Source: Oxalobacteraceae bacterium OTU3CAMAD1
Lineage (GTDB): Bacteria > Pseudomonadota > Gammaproteobacteria > Burkholderiales > Burkholderiaceae_D
Assembly: GCA_024123915.1 (NCBI GenBank)
Contig: CP099650.1
Coordinates: 2,108,001-2,172,000 of the forward strand
Reading direction: 5' to 3'
Length of the DNA stretch: 64,000 bases
Part shown: in pieces, positions 28,049 to 36,940 of the stretch
Numbering within the stretch: the stretch's first letter is position 1
Layout: the number at the start of each line of letters is the position of its first letter
Translations under genes and position numbers: made by a program
The notes under the pieces: generated by a model
What the model was told of the DNA's origin: nothing
The model's input: the letters and a program-made list of their open reading frames with translations, nothing else
The model's database searches: none

Positions 28049-31000
28049 ATGTCAGAAGCCAGCAATAAACCGAAAACCGCCGCCAACAGCTCGTCCAGCA
28101 CCCTTGGCCAGCCCCGCAGACCGCAAAACGCTCAGTCCCGCGCTCCACAAGCGCAGGGCCAGCAGGCGCGTAATCCCAGAGGCGAACCCCGAGCCAAGGC
28201 GGGGTCTGACCCCGTACGGGGTCAGACCCCCGGCTCCGGTGTGCGGGTTGGACAGCGCGCGCCGAAGCCACGCCTGACACCCGAGGAGCAAGCCGCCCGC
28301 GCCGCCGAACGCGCATTCCGCAACCCGCTGCCGCCGATTACCTTCCCGGAAGACCTGCCGGTCTCCGGGCGCCGCCACGAAATCGCCGAGGCGCTGCAAA
28401 AGCATCAGGTGATCATCGTCTCGGGCGAAACCGGCTCCGGCAAGACCACCCAGCTGCCGAAAATCTGCCTGGAGCTGGGACGCGGCCAGAAGGCCCTGAT
28501 CGGCCACACGCAGCCGCGCCGCATCGCCGCCTCGTCCACCGCCAAGCGCATCGCCCAGGAACTGGGCACGCCGCTGGGCGAGACCGTCGGCTTCAAGGTG
28601 CGCTTCGCCGACACCCTGATGAAGGGCGCCTCGGTCAAGCTGATGACCGACGGTATCCTGCTGGCCGAGACCCAGACTGACCCGCTGCTGAAGAACTACG
28701 ACACCATCATCATCGACGAGGCGCACGAACGTAGCCTGAACATCGACTTCCTGCTTGGTTACCTGAAGCAGCTGCTGCCGCGCCGTCCGGACCTGAAGGT
28801 GATCATCACCTCGGCGACCATCGACGCCGAGCGCTTCTCGCGCCACTTCGGCACGCCGGACATGCCGGCGCCGGTGATCGAGGTCTCCGGCCGCCTGTAT
28901 AAAGTCGAAGTGCGCTACCGCCCGATCGAGAGCGACGTCCAGAATCCCGCCGTGGCCAACGCCGAGGGCAAGGGCCAGCGCACCGCCGCCGCCCGCGAAA
29001 AGCGCGACCTGATGGACGCGGTGGTCGACGGCGTCGATGAACTGTGCCGCCTCGGCTCCGGCGACGTGCTGGTGTTCCTGCCGGGCGAACGCGAAATCCG
29101 CGACGCCGCCGAGGCGCTGCGCAAGCACCATCCGCCGCACGTGGAAATCCTGCCGCTGTTCGCCCGCCTGTCGGCCGAGGAGCAGGAGCGCGTGTTCAAG
29201 CTGACCAACGCGCGCCGCATCGTCCTGGCCACCAACGTCGCCGAAACCTCGCTGACGGTGCCCGGCATCCGCTACGTGGTCGACGCCGGCCTGGCGCGCG
29301 TGAAGCGCTACAGCTACCGCAACAAGGTCGAACAGCTGCAGATCGAGCCGATCGCGCAGTCGGCCGCCAACCAGCGCGCCGGCCGTTGCGGCCGCGTCGC
29401 CGACGGCGTCTGCATCCGCCTGTACGAGGAACAGGATTTCCTGCAGCGGCCCAAGTTCACCGAGCCGGAAATCCTGCGCTCGTCGCTGGCCGCCGTCATC
29501 CTGCGCATGAAGTCCCTGCACTTGACCGATGTCGAGACGTTCCCGTTCATCGAGCCGCCGCTGGCGCGCGCCATCGCCGACGGCTACCAGCTGTTGCAGG
29601 AGCTGGGCGCGGTCGACGAATACAACCAGCTGACGCCACTGGGCAACAAGCTCGCCAAGCTGCCGCTGGACCCGAGGGTGGGCCGCATGATCCTCGCCGC
29701 GCTGGACAACGCGAGCCTGAACGAAGTGCTGATCATCGCCTCGGCGCTGTCGGTGCAGGACCCGCGCGACCGCCCGATGGAGCACCAGCAGGCGGCCGAC
29801 GAGGCGCATAAGAGGTTCGCCGACGAGAAGTCGGAGTTCATCAGCTATCTGAAAATCTGGCAGTGGTTCGAGAACGCCATCGAGCACAAAAAAACCAACC
29901 GCCAGCTGATGGACAACTGCCGCACCAACTTCCTGTCGCAACTGCGGCTGCGCGAGTGGCGCGACGTGCATTCGCAGCTGCTCACCATCGTCAAGGAGCA
30001 GGGCTGGCGCATCAACGAGGCGCCGGCCACGTACGAAAACCTGCACCTGGCGCTGCTGACCGGTCTGCTGGGCAACATCGGCTTCAAGAGCGAGGACGAG
30101 CCGGGCGCCGGCTACCTGGGCGCGCGCGGCATCAAGTTCAATATCTGGCCGGGCTCCTCGCTGCTCAAAAAACCGGGCAAGTGGATCATGGCGGCCGAAC
30201 TGGTCGACACTACGCGCCTGTACGCGCGCTGCGTGGCCCGCATCGAGCCGGAATGGCTGGAGAAGGTCGGCGGCCACCTGCTGAAAAAATCGTGGGGTGA
30301 GCCGCGCTGGGAAAAACGCGGGGCGCAGGTCAGCGCGTCCGAGCGCGCCACCTTGTACGGCTTGGTGGTGTACAGCCAGCGCCGCATCAACTACGCGCTG
30401 CACAACCCGGCCGAGGCGCGCGAGATCTTCATCCGCGACGCGCTGGTCGGCGGCGACTACGACACGCGCGCGCCGTTCTTCGCGCATAACCACAAGTTGA
30501 TCAAGGAGATCGAGAACCTCGAGCACAAGTCGCGCCGCCTTGACGTGCTGGTCGACGACGAGTTGATCGCCGCCTTCTACGACAAGCTGATACCGGCCGA
30601 CGTGGTCAACGGCGCCGGCTTCGAGAAGTGGCACAAGGACGCCACGGCGGCCGAGCCGAAGCTGCTATATCTGAACCGCGACGAATTGATGCGCCACGAG
30701 GCGGCCGGCGTCACCACGGATTTGTTCCCGAAGATGATGTCGGTGACGGGGCTGGAAATGGCGCTGACCTACCACTTCGAACCGGGCAGCGTGCGCGATG
30801 GCGTGACGATGGCGGTGCCGCTGTTCGCGTTGAACCAGTTGCCGCGCGAGCGCTGCGAATGGCTGGTGCCGGGCATGTTGAAAGAGAAGGTGCACCTGCT
30901 GCTCAAATCCCTGCCGCAAAAACTGCGCCGCCACTGCGTGCCGCTGCCGGACTACGCGGCCAAGTTCTGCGAGCGGGTGCACGAGGCGGGCATCTTCGGC

Positions 31001-32248
31001 CGGGGCGACTTGATCGATGCGATCATCGCCGACATCCGGTCGCAGATCACGATCTCGGTCTTGACCACCGACTTCAAGCCGGAGACCTTGCCGGCGCATC
31101 ACTTCATGAACTTCAAGGTGATCGACGAGCACGGACGCCAGCTGGAGATGGGCCGCAACCTGGCCACCCTGCAGGCCGAATTCGGCGCGCAGGCGCGCGA
31201 GAGCTTCCAGAAGATGGCCGAGACGTCGGGCACGCAGGGTGTCACCATGCGGGCGCTGGGGACCGGTGGCGGCGCATCGCCTTCGGCAGCGCCGTCGCGT
31301 TCCGGCGGCGGCAACGCCGGGGCGGCGGCTACGCCGGGCAAGGGCAATGACAAGGCTGGCGGCGCCAAGGAAGCGGCCAGCGCCGCCAGCGGCATCACCC
31401 TGACGGGCCTGACCAGCTGGACCTTCGGCGAGCTGCCGGAGCTGCTGGAGATCGTCCAGGGCAAGCTGACCCTGATCGGTTTCCCGGCGCTGGTCGACAA
31501 GGGCACGCACTGCGACCTGGAGGTCTTCGACGACCCGACGGTGGCGGCGCGCACGCACCGGATCGGCCTGCGCCGGCTGTTCGCGCTGCAGATGAAAGAC
31601 CAGATCAAGTTCATCGAAAAGGGCATCCCCGGCCTGCAGCAGATGGGTATGCAGTTCATGAGCATGGGCACGCAGGAGGAATTGCGCGAACAGATCATCA
31701 ACAAGGCGCTCGATATCGCCTGCCTGCAAGATCCGTTGCCGCTCGATGCCGCCAGTTTCGCCAAGCGCAAGGACGAGGGCAAGTCGCGCCTGGTGCTGCT
31801 GGTGAACGAGATCGCGCGCCTGCTGTCGCAGGTGCTCACCGAGTTCCACGGCCTGCCCAAGCGCTTGCAGGGGCTGCCGGCGGCGGCCGCCGCCGACATG
31901 CAGCAGCAGTTGCAGGCGCTGGTCAACAAACGCTTCCTGTCGGACAACGATTACAGCCAGCTGGCGCACTTCCCGCGCTATCTGAAGGCGATCAACGTGC
32001 GCATCGAAAAGCTGCGCGGCGACCCCGCGCGCGACGCCAAACTGATGGCCGAATGGCAGTCGGCGGCGGCGTTGTACCAGCGCGCCAACAAGGACAAATC
32101 GGCCGGCAAGAACACCGATCCGAAGATGGTCGAATTCCGCTGGATGCTCGAGGAGTTGCGCGTGTCGCTGTTCGCGCAGGAGCTGCGCACGCCGATGCCC
32201 GTGTCGGCCAAGCGCTTGCAGAAAGTGTGGGAGTCGATGTTGCGTTGA
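28049..32248 (+). CDS. hrpA: ATP-dependent RNA helicase HrpA (DEAH box)
   Basis: This 1399-residue DEAH-box helicase resembles HrpA, which acts on mRNA and stalled ribosomes. Motif I is GETGSGKTTQ (about residue 128), motif II DEAH (about 222), motif III SAT, motif VI QRAGRCGR (about 440); the HA2/OB region and long HrpA C-terminal domain follow. The first 90 residues are disordered and rich in Gln/Arg/Pro. Residues about 50-67 (AGSDPVRGQTPGSGVRVG) are encoded by a palindromic repeat element plus its tail, not by ancestral helicase sequence. An Ala/Gly/Ser-rich linker at about residues 1065-1115 also looks disordered. Confidence 0.95.
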   Translation: MSEASNKPKTAANSSSSTLGQPRRPQNAQSRAPQAQGQQARNPRGEPRAKAGSDPVRGQTPGSGVRVGQRAPKPRLTPEEQAARAAERAFRNPLPPITFPEDLPVSGRRHEIAEALQKHQVIIVSGETGSGKTTQLPKICLELGRGQKALIGHTQPRRIAASSTAKRIAQELGTPLGETVGFKVRFADTLMKGASVKLMTDGILLAETQTDPLLKNYDTIIIDEAHERSLNIDFLLGYLKQLLPRRPDLKVIITSATIDAERFSRHFGTPDMPAPVIEVSGRLYKVEVRYRPIESDVQNPAVANAEGKGQRTAAAREKRDLMDAVVDGVDELCRLGSGDVLVFLPGEREIRDAAEALRKHHPPHVEILPLFARLSAEEQERVFKLTNARRIVLATNVAETSLTVPGIRYVVDAGLARVKRYSYRNKVEQLQIEPIAQSAANQRAGRCGRVADGVCIRLYEEQDFLQRPKFTEPEILRSSLAAVILRMKSLHLTDVETFPFIEPPLARAIADGYQLLQELGAVDEYNQLTPLGNKLAKLPLDPRVGRMILAALDNASLNEVLIIASALSVQDPRDRPMEHQQAADEAHKRFADEKSEFISYLKIWQWFENAIEHKKTNRQLMDNCRTNFLSQLRLREWRDVHSQLLTIVKEQGWRINEAPATYENLHLALLTGLLGNIGFKSEDEPGAGYLGARGIKFNIWPGSSLLKKPGKWIMAAELVDTTRLYARCVARIEPEWLEKVGGHLLKKSWGEPRWEKRGAQVSASERATLYGLVVYSQRRINYALHNPAEAREIFIRDALVGGDYDTRAPFFAHNHKLIKEIENLEHKSRRLDVLVDDELIAAFYDKLIPADVVNGAGFEKWHKDATAAEPKLLYLNRDELMRHEAAGVTTDLFPKMMSVTGLEMALTYHFEPGSVRDGVTMAVPLFALNQLPRERCEWLVPGMLKEKVHLLLKSLPQKLRRHCVPLPDYAAKFCERVHEAGIFGRGDLIDAIIADIRSQITISVLTTDFKPETLPAHHFMNFKVIDEHGRQLEMGRNLATLQAEFGAQARESFQKMAETSGTQGVTMRALGTGGGASPSAAPSRSGGGNAGAAATPGKGNDKAGGAKEAASAASGITLTGLTSWTFGELPELLEIVQGKLTLIGFPALVDKGTHCDLEVFDDPTVAARTHRIGLRRLFALQMKDQIKFIEKGIPGLQQMGMQFMSMGTQEELREQIINKALDIACLQDPLPLDAASFAKRKDEGKSRLVLLVNEIARLLSQVLTEFHGLPKRLQGLPAAAAADMQQQLQALVNKRFLSDNDYSQLAHFPRYLKAINVRIEKLRGDPARDAKLMAEWQSAAALYQRANKDKSAGKNTDPKMVEFRWMLEELRVSLFAQELRTPMPVSAKRLQKVWESMLR
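28201..28230. repeat. 30-base perfect palindrome inside hrpA
   Basis: A perfect 30-base palindrome of the GGGGTC family: GGGGTCTGACCCCGT followed by its exact complement, centred on GTAC. It lies in frame in the 5' part of hrpA and encodes GSDPVRGQTP. The downstream GGTGTGCGGGTT tail is shared with the copy in the PHB-depolymerase gene. Confidence 0.9.
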
Positions 32249-32337
32249 TGCCGCATCGATCGTCCGGTAAGCGAGGTGGCGAACGCAAGCGGATGGGGTT
32301 TTCAGGGTAGACTTTATGGCAACAGGAGGTCGACCCG

Positions 32338-33549
32338 ATGAAGAGTGCTGCTGGTTTGCTGCGTAGTCTGGTGCGTACCGGCACACGTCAGAGTAAGTCC
32401 GTCAACAAATTGGTGACGGCGTTGTTCAAGGCCGCCACGCCGCCCGCGCCCAAGCGCAAGCGGGCGCCGGCGGCCAAGGTCGCCAAACCCCCAGCCAAAA
32501 AGGGGTTGGACCCCGTACGGGGTCCGACCCCAAAACCGGCAGCGCGGGCGGTCCCGGATGCCGGGGTGCGGGTTCAACGTCCGGCCCGCGCCGCCAAACC
32601 CGCCACGCCCGCTTCCAACACCCCGCCGGCGCCGGGCAAGTGGCTGGCCTCGCACTATGCGATGCCGGCCGGCGTGGGCACGCGCGCCCAGCGCCTCGGT
32701 TACTGGCTCTACCTGCCGAATAATATTCCCGCCCAGGCGATCCGCAGGGGCTTGCCGCTGGTGGTGATGCTGCACGGCTGCCAGCAGACCGCCACCCAGT
32801 TCGCGCAGGGCACGCGCATGAACCAGTGGGCCGAGCAGATGGGTTACGCCGTGCTGTATCCGCAGCAATCGGTCAGCGCGCACGCGCAGCGTTGCTGGAA
32901 ATGGTACGACCGCGCGACGCAGGAGGGCGGCGGCGAGGTGCCGATGATCGTCGGCATGGTCAACAAGGTCATGACGGAATACGCGATCGACCGTTCCCGT
33001 ATCTATATCGCAGGGATCTCGGCGGGGGCGGGCATGGCCAACATCGTCGCCCTCAACCATCCGCGTTTGTTCGCGGCGGTCGGCATGCATTCCGGCCCGG
33101 TGTTCGGCGCCGGCCACAGCCAGATAGGCGCGCTGGGCGTCATGCAGCACGGCGGCGGCATGCGCGCGGACATGGCGGTGCGGGAAGTGCTGATGCGCCA
33201 GCCGCAGTTCCCCGGCATGCCGACGATCCTGATCCAGGGCGATGGCGACAGCGTGGTGCGCCCGATCAATCAAACGCAACTGGTCCGCCAAAGCCAGGCG
33301 CTCAACGGCATCGTCGCCGTCGCCCAGCCCAAGACCACGCTCAAATCGCAGGGGAGGGGCGGGCGCCACAACGCCCACCGCATCCACGACTTCTACGACG
33401 GCAGAAAGTTGCTATTGCGCGTGGCGCAGATCGAGCAGCTGGAGCACGCCTGGAGCGGCGGCGACGAAACCTTGGCCTACAACACCAAGGCCGGCCCGGA
33501 CGCCAGCAAGATGATGATGGAATTCTTCAACCGCCACCAGCGCGCCTAA
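32338..33549 (+). CDS. PHB-depolymerase family esterase
   Basis: This 403-residue alpha/beta hydrolase is of the extracellular polyhydroxybutyrate depolymerase family (LpqC/PhaZ-like). The catalytic core starts near residue 100 with RLGYWLYLPNNIP, LVVMLHGCQQTATQFAQGTR, the nucleophile box GISAGAG (about 225), and a terminal His region (QLEHAWSGGD). No clear secretion signal is seen; the first 100 residues are a Lys/Ala/Pro-rich disordered stretch similar to other members annotated as poly(3-hydroxyalkanoate) depolymerases. Residues about 55-85 (GLDPVRGPTP to GVRV) derive from a palindromic repeat. AGGAGG lies 8 bases before the ATG. Substrate not certain. Confidence 0.88.
   Translation: MKSAAGLLRSLVRTGTRQSKSVNKLVTALFKAATPPAPKRKRAPAAKVAKPPAKKGLDPVRGPTPKPAARAVPDAGVRVQRPARAAKPATPASNTPPAPGKWLASHYAMPAGVGTRAQRLGYWLYLPNNIPAQAIRRGLPLVVMLHGCQQTATQFAQGTRMNQWAEQMGYAVLYPQQSVSAHAQRCWKWYDRATQEGGGEVPMIVGMVNKVMTEYAIDRSRIYIAGISAGAGMANIVALNHPRLFAAVGMHSGPVFGAGHSQIGALGVMQHGGGMRADMAVREVLMRQPQFPGMPTILIQGDGDSVVRPINQTQLVRQSQALNGIVAVAQPKTTLKSQGRGGRHNAHRIHDFYDGRKLLLRVAQIEQLEHAWSGGDETLAYNTKAGPDASKMMMEFFNRHQRA
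32502..32531. repeat. 30-base palindromic repeat inside the PHB-depolymerase gene
   Basis: This is a 30-base GGGGTC-family palindrome with one imperfect pair: GGGGTTGGACCCCGT followed by ACGGGGTCCGACCCC. It encodes GLDPVRGPTP in frame. It differs from the hrpA copy at a few stem positions, most of them paired changes. A GGGGTGCGGGTT tail follows 29 bases later. Confidence 0.85.
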
Positions 33550-33563
33550 ACCCCGTAAACCCC

Positions 33564-33640
33564 GGGGTCAAGTCTGTCATTCGGACACGGGCTGAACCGC
33601 ATTGTGGTTGTGTTTGTGTCCGAATGACAGACTTGACCCC
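33564..33640. repeat. Long inverted repeat with 25-base arms (GGGGTC-CATTCGGACAC type)
   Basis: Left arm 33564-33588 begins GGGGTCAAGTCTGTC and ends ATTCGGACAC; right arm 33616-33640 is its exact reverse complement, around a 27-base loop. It begins 15 bases after the PHB-depolymerase stop. A second copy at 58353-58429 has arms that differ at three positions, each compensated on the other arm. There is no T-tract. The rest of the gap to 33785 shows no gene. Confidence 0.9.
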
Positions 33641-33785
33641 CGCCTTTGGTAGGCCAAAACAACAGCGAAATGTTGTTCTTGGTTCATATTCGTTATTATA
33701 TTGAAATAATAGTTTCTCACTGGTACAATGATTGTGTGCTCGCGTTCGCGGTCATATTGTCATGTTGATAAAAATAAGGATGCCA

Positions 33786-34394
33786 ATGTCTATCCGTAAA
33801 TTCGCCGCCGCCGCCGCCATGCTTGCCGCCAGCCTTTCGTCCCACGCCGCCGTCACTATTCTCTCGGATAATTTCGACGCCGATAAGACCACCAATAACG
33901 CCACCAAGTTCGTGCACGGCTGGACCGTCAGCGACGGTACCGTCGATGTCGACGGCACCGGCTTCGTCCACAACGAGATGCCGGGCAATGGCCACTACGT
34001 CGACCTGGACGGGTCGACCAAGCGCGCGGGCGTGTTGAGCAACAGCTTCACCGCCGGCGCCGGCGGCATCTATACGATGAGTTTTGATCTGGCCGGCAAC
34101 CAGCGCAATTGGGGTTCGGACACGGTCGAGGTCATTTTCGGCACCTCGCGCCAGACCTATGTGATCGGCGCGTCCGATCCGATCACGACCCGCACGCTGA
34201 CCTTCGCGCCGACCACCTCCGGCGTCTATGGCCTCAGCTTCCACAACCTCGGCGGCGACAACCGCGGCGCCTTCCTGCACCAGGTGACGGTGTCCGCCGT
34301 GCCGGAAACCGACACCTATGCCATGCTGCTGGCCGGCCTGGCGTGCGTGGGCCTGGTGGCCCGCCGCCGCGAGCGCCGGGACGCGCCGTTCTGA
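33786..34394 (+). CDS. PEP-CTERM sorting-domain protein
   Basis: This 202-residue exported protein starts with a signal peptide (MSIRKFAAAAAMLAASLSSHA) and ends with a PEP-CTERM tail: VPETDTYAMLLAGLACVGLV then a basic ARRRERR. The tail is recognised by an exosortase (EpsH/XrtA), linking it to exopolysaccharide-associated surface export. The middle is a beta-rich domain (FDADKTTNNATKFVHGWTVS; YTMSFDLAGNQRNWG) typical of choice-of-anchor proteins. The motif reads VPET, not the usual VPEP. AAGGA lies 6 bases before the ATG. The exosortase is not in this window. Confidence 0.9.
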   Translation: MSIRKFAAAAAMLAASLSSHAAVTILSDNFDADKTTNNATKFVHGWTVSDGTVDVDGTGFVHNEMPGNGHYVDLDGSTKRAGVLSNSFTAGAGGIYTMSFDLAGNQRNWGSDTVEVIFGTSRQTYVIGASDPITTRTLTFAPTTSGVYGLSFHNLGGDNRGAFLHQVTVSAVPETDTYAMLLAGLACVGLVARRRERRDAPF

Positions 34395-34395
34395 C

Positions 34396-35403
34396 CTAGT
34401 CGATTTGTTTTAACACCTCCAGCACGGCCGCCGTCACGGCGGCCGGCTGCTCGCTTTGAATGTTGTGCGGGGCCCCCGGCACCACGCGTTGCGTACCCTT
34501 GGTCGACAACGCGGCGAGCTCCTTGTGGATCTTTTCGTTCTCGTCCTCAATGGCCTTGTTGATGGCGCTTTGCGGTTTGTCGGGGATGGCGTACGGGCTC
34601 ACGCCGCGCGTGAGCACCAGCAGCGGCAGGTCGCCGAAGGGCTTGCGCAAGGCGCGCAGTTGATCGTCGCTGGCGCCGAAGCCCTGGTATTCGCCCACTA
34701 CCGTGCTCCAGTATGACTTCTTCTTCATCGACGCCAGCACCTGCGGGCCCAGCACAGGGCCATAGAAGTCGGCCGGATCGCCGATGCAGTCGGCCATCGC
34801 CTTGCCGCCCGGTTTGAAGCCTTTGCCCGCTTCGCGCAGGCACTCGGCGTTGCGCCCGGCCACCATCGCGTAGACCTTGTCGATGATGCCGCCCGAGGCC
34901 TTGTTGGTGCGCGTGGTTTCGTCCTCGGTCTGCGGCTCGACCAGCACCATGCCCTTGACCTCGCCGGGATGGCGGTAGGCGAAGACCTGCGCGTTGGCGC
35001 CGCCGATCGAGTTGCCGACCAGTAGGTACGGTGGCTTGACGCCGGCGGCGGTCAGGCCCTTGTGCAGGTCCTCGACCACGTTTTGCGACGTGTTGGGGCG
35101 CTTGGACGGGTCGCTGTAGCCGTAGCCGGGACGGTCGAACGTGCAGGCGCGCGTGTGCTTGGCCACCTCCGGTTGCACCTTGAACCAGGCCCACCCGGCA
35201 TCGCCCGCCGGACCGTCGAACAGCACGGTGGTCTTGCCGCTGCCGCTGCAGTACAAATTGAGCTTGCGCCCGCCGATGTCGACGCGCAGCTGCGGTTTGG
35301 CGAAGGCGCTGTCGCTGGCCCCCGCCTCGGCCGCGAGGACGAACGACGGCAGGCAGACGGCGGCGCCCAGCAGCAGGCCACCCAGTGGTGTTGTTCTCAT
35401 CAT
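34396..35403 (-). CDS. Exported alpha/beta hydrolase
   Basis: This 335-residue protein has a signal peptide (MMRTTPLGGLLLGAAVCLPS, cleavage after VLA) and an alpha/beta-hydrolase fold. The oxyanion strand is TVLFDGPAGDAGWAWFKVQ, the nucleophile elbow GNSIGGAN (Ser about 130), and the terminal His lies in PGAPHNIQSEQP. GGGAGGGG precedes the start. It converges on the PEP-CTERM gene with a 1-base gap. Substrate unknown; probably periplasmic. Confidence 0.85.
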   Translation of the reverse strand: MMRTTPLGGLLLGAAVCLPSFVLAAEAGASDSAFAKPQLRVDIGGRKLNLYCSGSGKTTVLFDGPAGDAGWAWFKVQPEVAKHTRACTFDRPGYGYSDPSKRPNTSQNVVEDLHKGLTAAGVKPPYLLVGNSIGGANAQVFAYRHPGEVKGMVLVEPQTEDETTRTNKASGGIIDKVYAMVAGRNAECLREAGKGFKPGGKAMADCIGDPADFYGPVLGPQVLASMKKKSYWSTVVGEYQGFGASDDQLRALRKPFGDLPLLVLTRGVSPYAIPDKPQSAINKAIEDENEKIHKELAALSTKGTQRVVPGAPHNIQSEQPAAVTAAVLEVLKQID

Positions 35404-35522
35404 CGATCCCCTCCCTAACAGTTGGCAGGCGGCAAGGTTGCGCCCGGGAAGTGAGATACTAGGATAATTTTAATGTTCCGGCATCGCTTTTTGACAAGTA
35501 CCGTCAGGCGGCACCGTCCGGC

Positions 35523-36836
35523 TTACAGCAGCAGGAAGGCGGCCGCCGCGACGATGGTCGGTCCCAGCGCGCCGAGCAGCAGGCCGACGGCGCCGATCGA
35601 TTCGTCGTTGAAGCCGCGCCGCAGCAGCGACGCGCCGGCCGGGTTGGGCGCGTTGGCGATCACCGTCAGGCCGCCGCCGGCCACGGCGCCGGCCATCAGC
35701 ATGTATTGCGATTGTTCGGAGATGCCCTGGATCAGCGAGCCGAGGTAGGTCAGCGCGGCGTTGTCGGTGATCGCCGTCAACCCCAGCGCGCCGAAGAACA
35801 AGGCCACCGGCGACAGGCTCTCGACGATGGGCTGCAACCACCATTGCTGCATGCCGCCGAGCACCACCAGGCCGGCCAGGAAAAAGCCCACCAGCAAGCC
35901 TTCCTTGATGATCAGCGGATTCTGGTAGCGCTGGTAGGCCGACGTGAAGCCGAGGAACAGCATGAACAGGCCGAGGAACAGCACCGGATGGTGGCTGAGC
36001 AGGACCACGCCGGCCAGGAAGGCCAGATGGATCAGGGTGACCGGCCACGGCACCGGCAGCGGTGTATCGACCGCGACCGCGTCCGCGTCGGCGCCCGGCG
36101 CGGCGGCGCCGGCCAGCGCGCGCAGGTGCGGGCGCAGCAGGAAGCCGACGACGGTGGCGTTGAACGCGACGGCCACAGCCGCCTTCCAGCCGAAGTGGCT
36201 CGCCATGTAGGCGCTGTCCCATTGCCAGGTGGACGCGACCATCAATACCGGCGGCGCGGCGTAGGCGGTGAGTGTGCCGCCGATCGAGACATTGACGAAC
36301 AGCACGCCGAGCGCGCCGTACTTGAGCCATTCCGGCATGCCCTGGCGGAAGATCAGCGGCGCCAGCATCAGGGCCGCCAGGGTCATCGCGGCCGGCTCGG
36401 TGATCAGGGAGCCGGTCAGCGGCACCAGCGCCAGGCCGAACCAGGCCAGCGCCAGGTCGGTCGACACCGGCAGCAGCCTGGCCAGGGTGCGCAGCACGCG
36501 CCGGACGACGTCGAGCACCGGGCGCGAGGCGGCCACCACCATCACGGTGAAGACGAACAGCGGCTCGGTGTAGTGGCGCGTTTCGACATACGCGATGGCG
36601 GCGTCGGGGCCGTCGAGGAAGGCCATCACGGTGATCAGGATGAAGGCCCAGAAGCCGAACACGACCTCGACCTCGCCCAGCAGGTGGAACAGGCCGGCGT
36701 GGCGCGGATGGCGGCGCGAGAGCACCTCGAAGGATTTGGCGGTGAAGGTGTGGAGCAGGGCGAGGCCGAAAATGACCGCGCCGACCAGTTGTATTGTGTG
36801 CAAAATGTTTTCCTGGTGATGTTTCCCTGGCGTCAT
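35523..36836 (-). CDS. Putative Na+/H+ antiporter
   Basis: This polytopic inner-membrane protein of about 437 residues has roughly ten to twelve hydrophobic helices and matches the putative Na+/H+ antiporter family (Na_H_antiport_3). Conserved-looking stretches are TGSLITEPAAMTLAALMLAP, NVSIGGTLTAYAAPPVLM, TAITDNAALTYLGSLI and IANAPNPAGASLL, with Asp and Asn in membrane helices. The annotated ATG (36836) lacks a ribosome site. A TTG at 36803 with AGGA 7 bases before it would start at HTIQLVGAVIFG and may be the true start. Confidence 0.85.
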   Translation of the reverse strand: MTPGKHHQENILHTIQLVGAVIFGLALLHTFTAKSFEVLSRRHPRHAGLFHLLGEVEVVFGFWAFILITVMAFLDGPDAAIAYVETRHYTEPLFVFTVMVVAASRPVLDVVRRVLRTLARLLPVSTDLALAWFGLALVPLTGSLITEPAAMTLAALMLAPLIFRQGMPEWLKYGALGVLFVNVSIGGTLTAYAAPPVLMVASTWQWDSAYMASHFGWKAAVAVAFNATVVGFLLRPHLRALAGAAAPGADADAVAVDTPLPVPWPVTLIHLAFLAGVVLLSHHPVLFLGLFMLFLGFTSAYQRYQNPLIIKEGLLVGFFLAGLVVLGGMQQWWLQPIVESLSPVALFFGALGLTAITDNAALTYLGSLIQGISEQSQYMLMAGAVAGGGLTVIANAPNPAGASLLRRGFNDESIGAVGLLLGALGPTIVAAAAFLLL

Positions 36837-36893
36837 GTTACAGCATGCCGCGCGCCAAACATATTGGGCCTTGCCAAAACGGGGGCGAAATAG

Positions 36894-36913
36894 TACTGTG
36901 TATTTGTACAGTA
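36894..36913. promoter_or_regulatory. LexA (SOS) box upstream of imuA
   Basis: TACTGT-N8-ACAGTA is a fully symmetric match to the proteobacterial LexA consensus CTGT-N8-ACAG. It ends 27 bases before the imuA start codon, so imuA-imuB should be induced by DNA damage. Confidence 0.9.
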
Positions 36914-36940
36914 TTTGCGCTACAATGCGCTGGTGACATC

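Noticed and set aside
28052..30634. 860-codon open frame antisense to hrpA
   Set aside because: It is a shadow of a GC-rich gene: Arg/Ala/Gln/His-rich, low-complexity composition and no family features, while the plus strand encodes a clear DEAH helicase.
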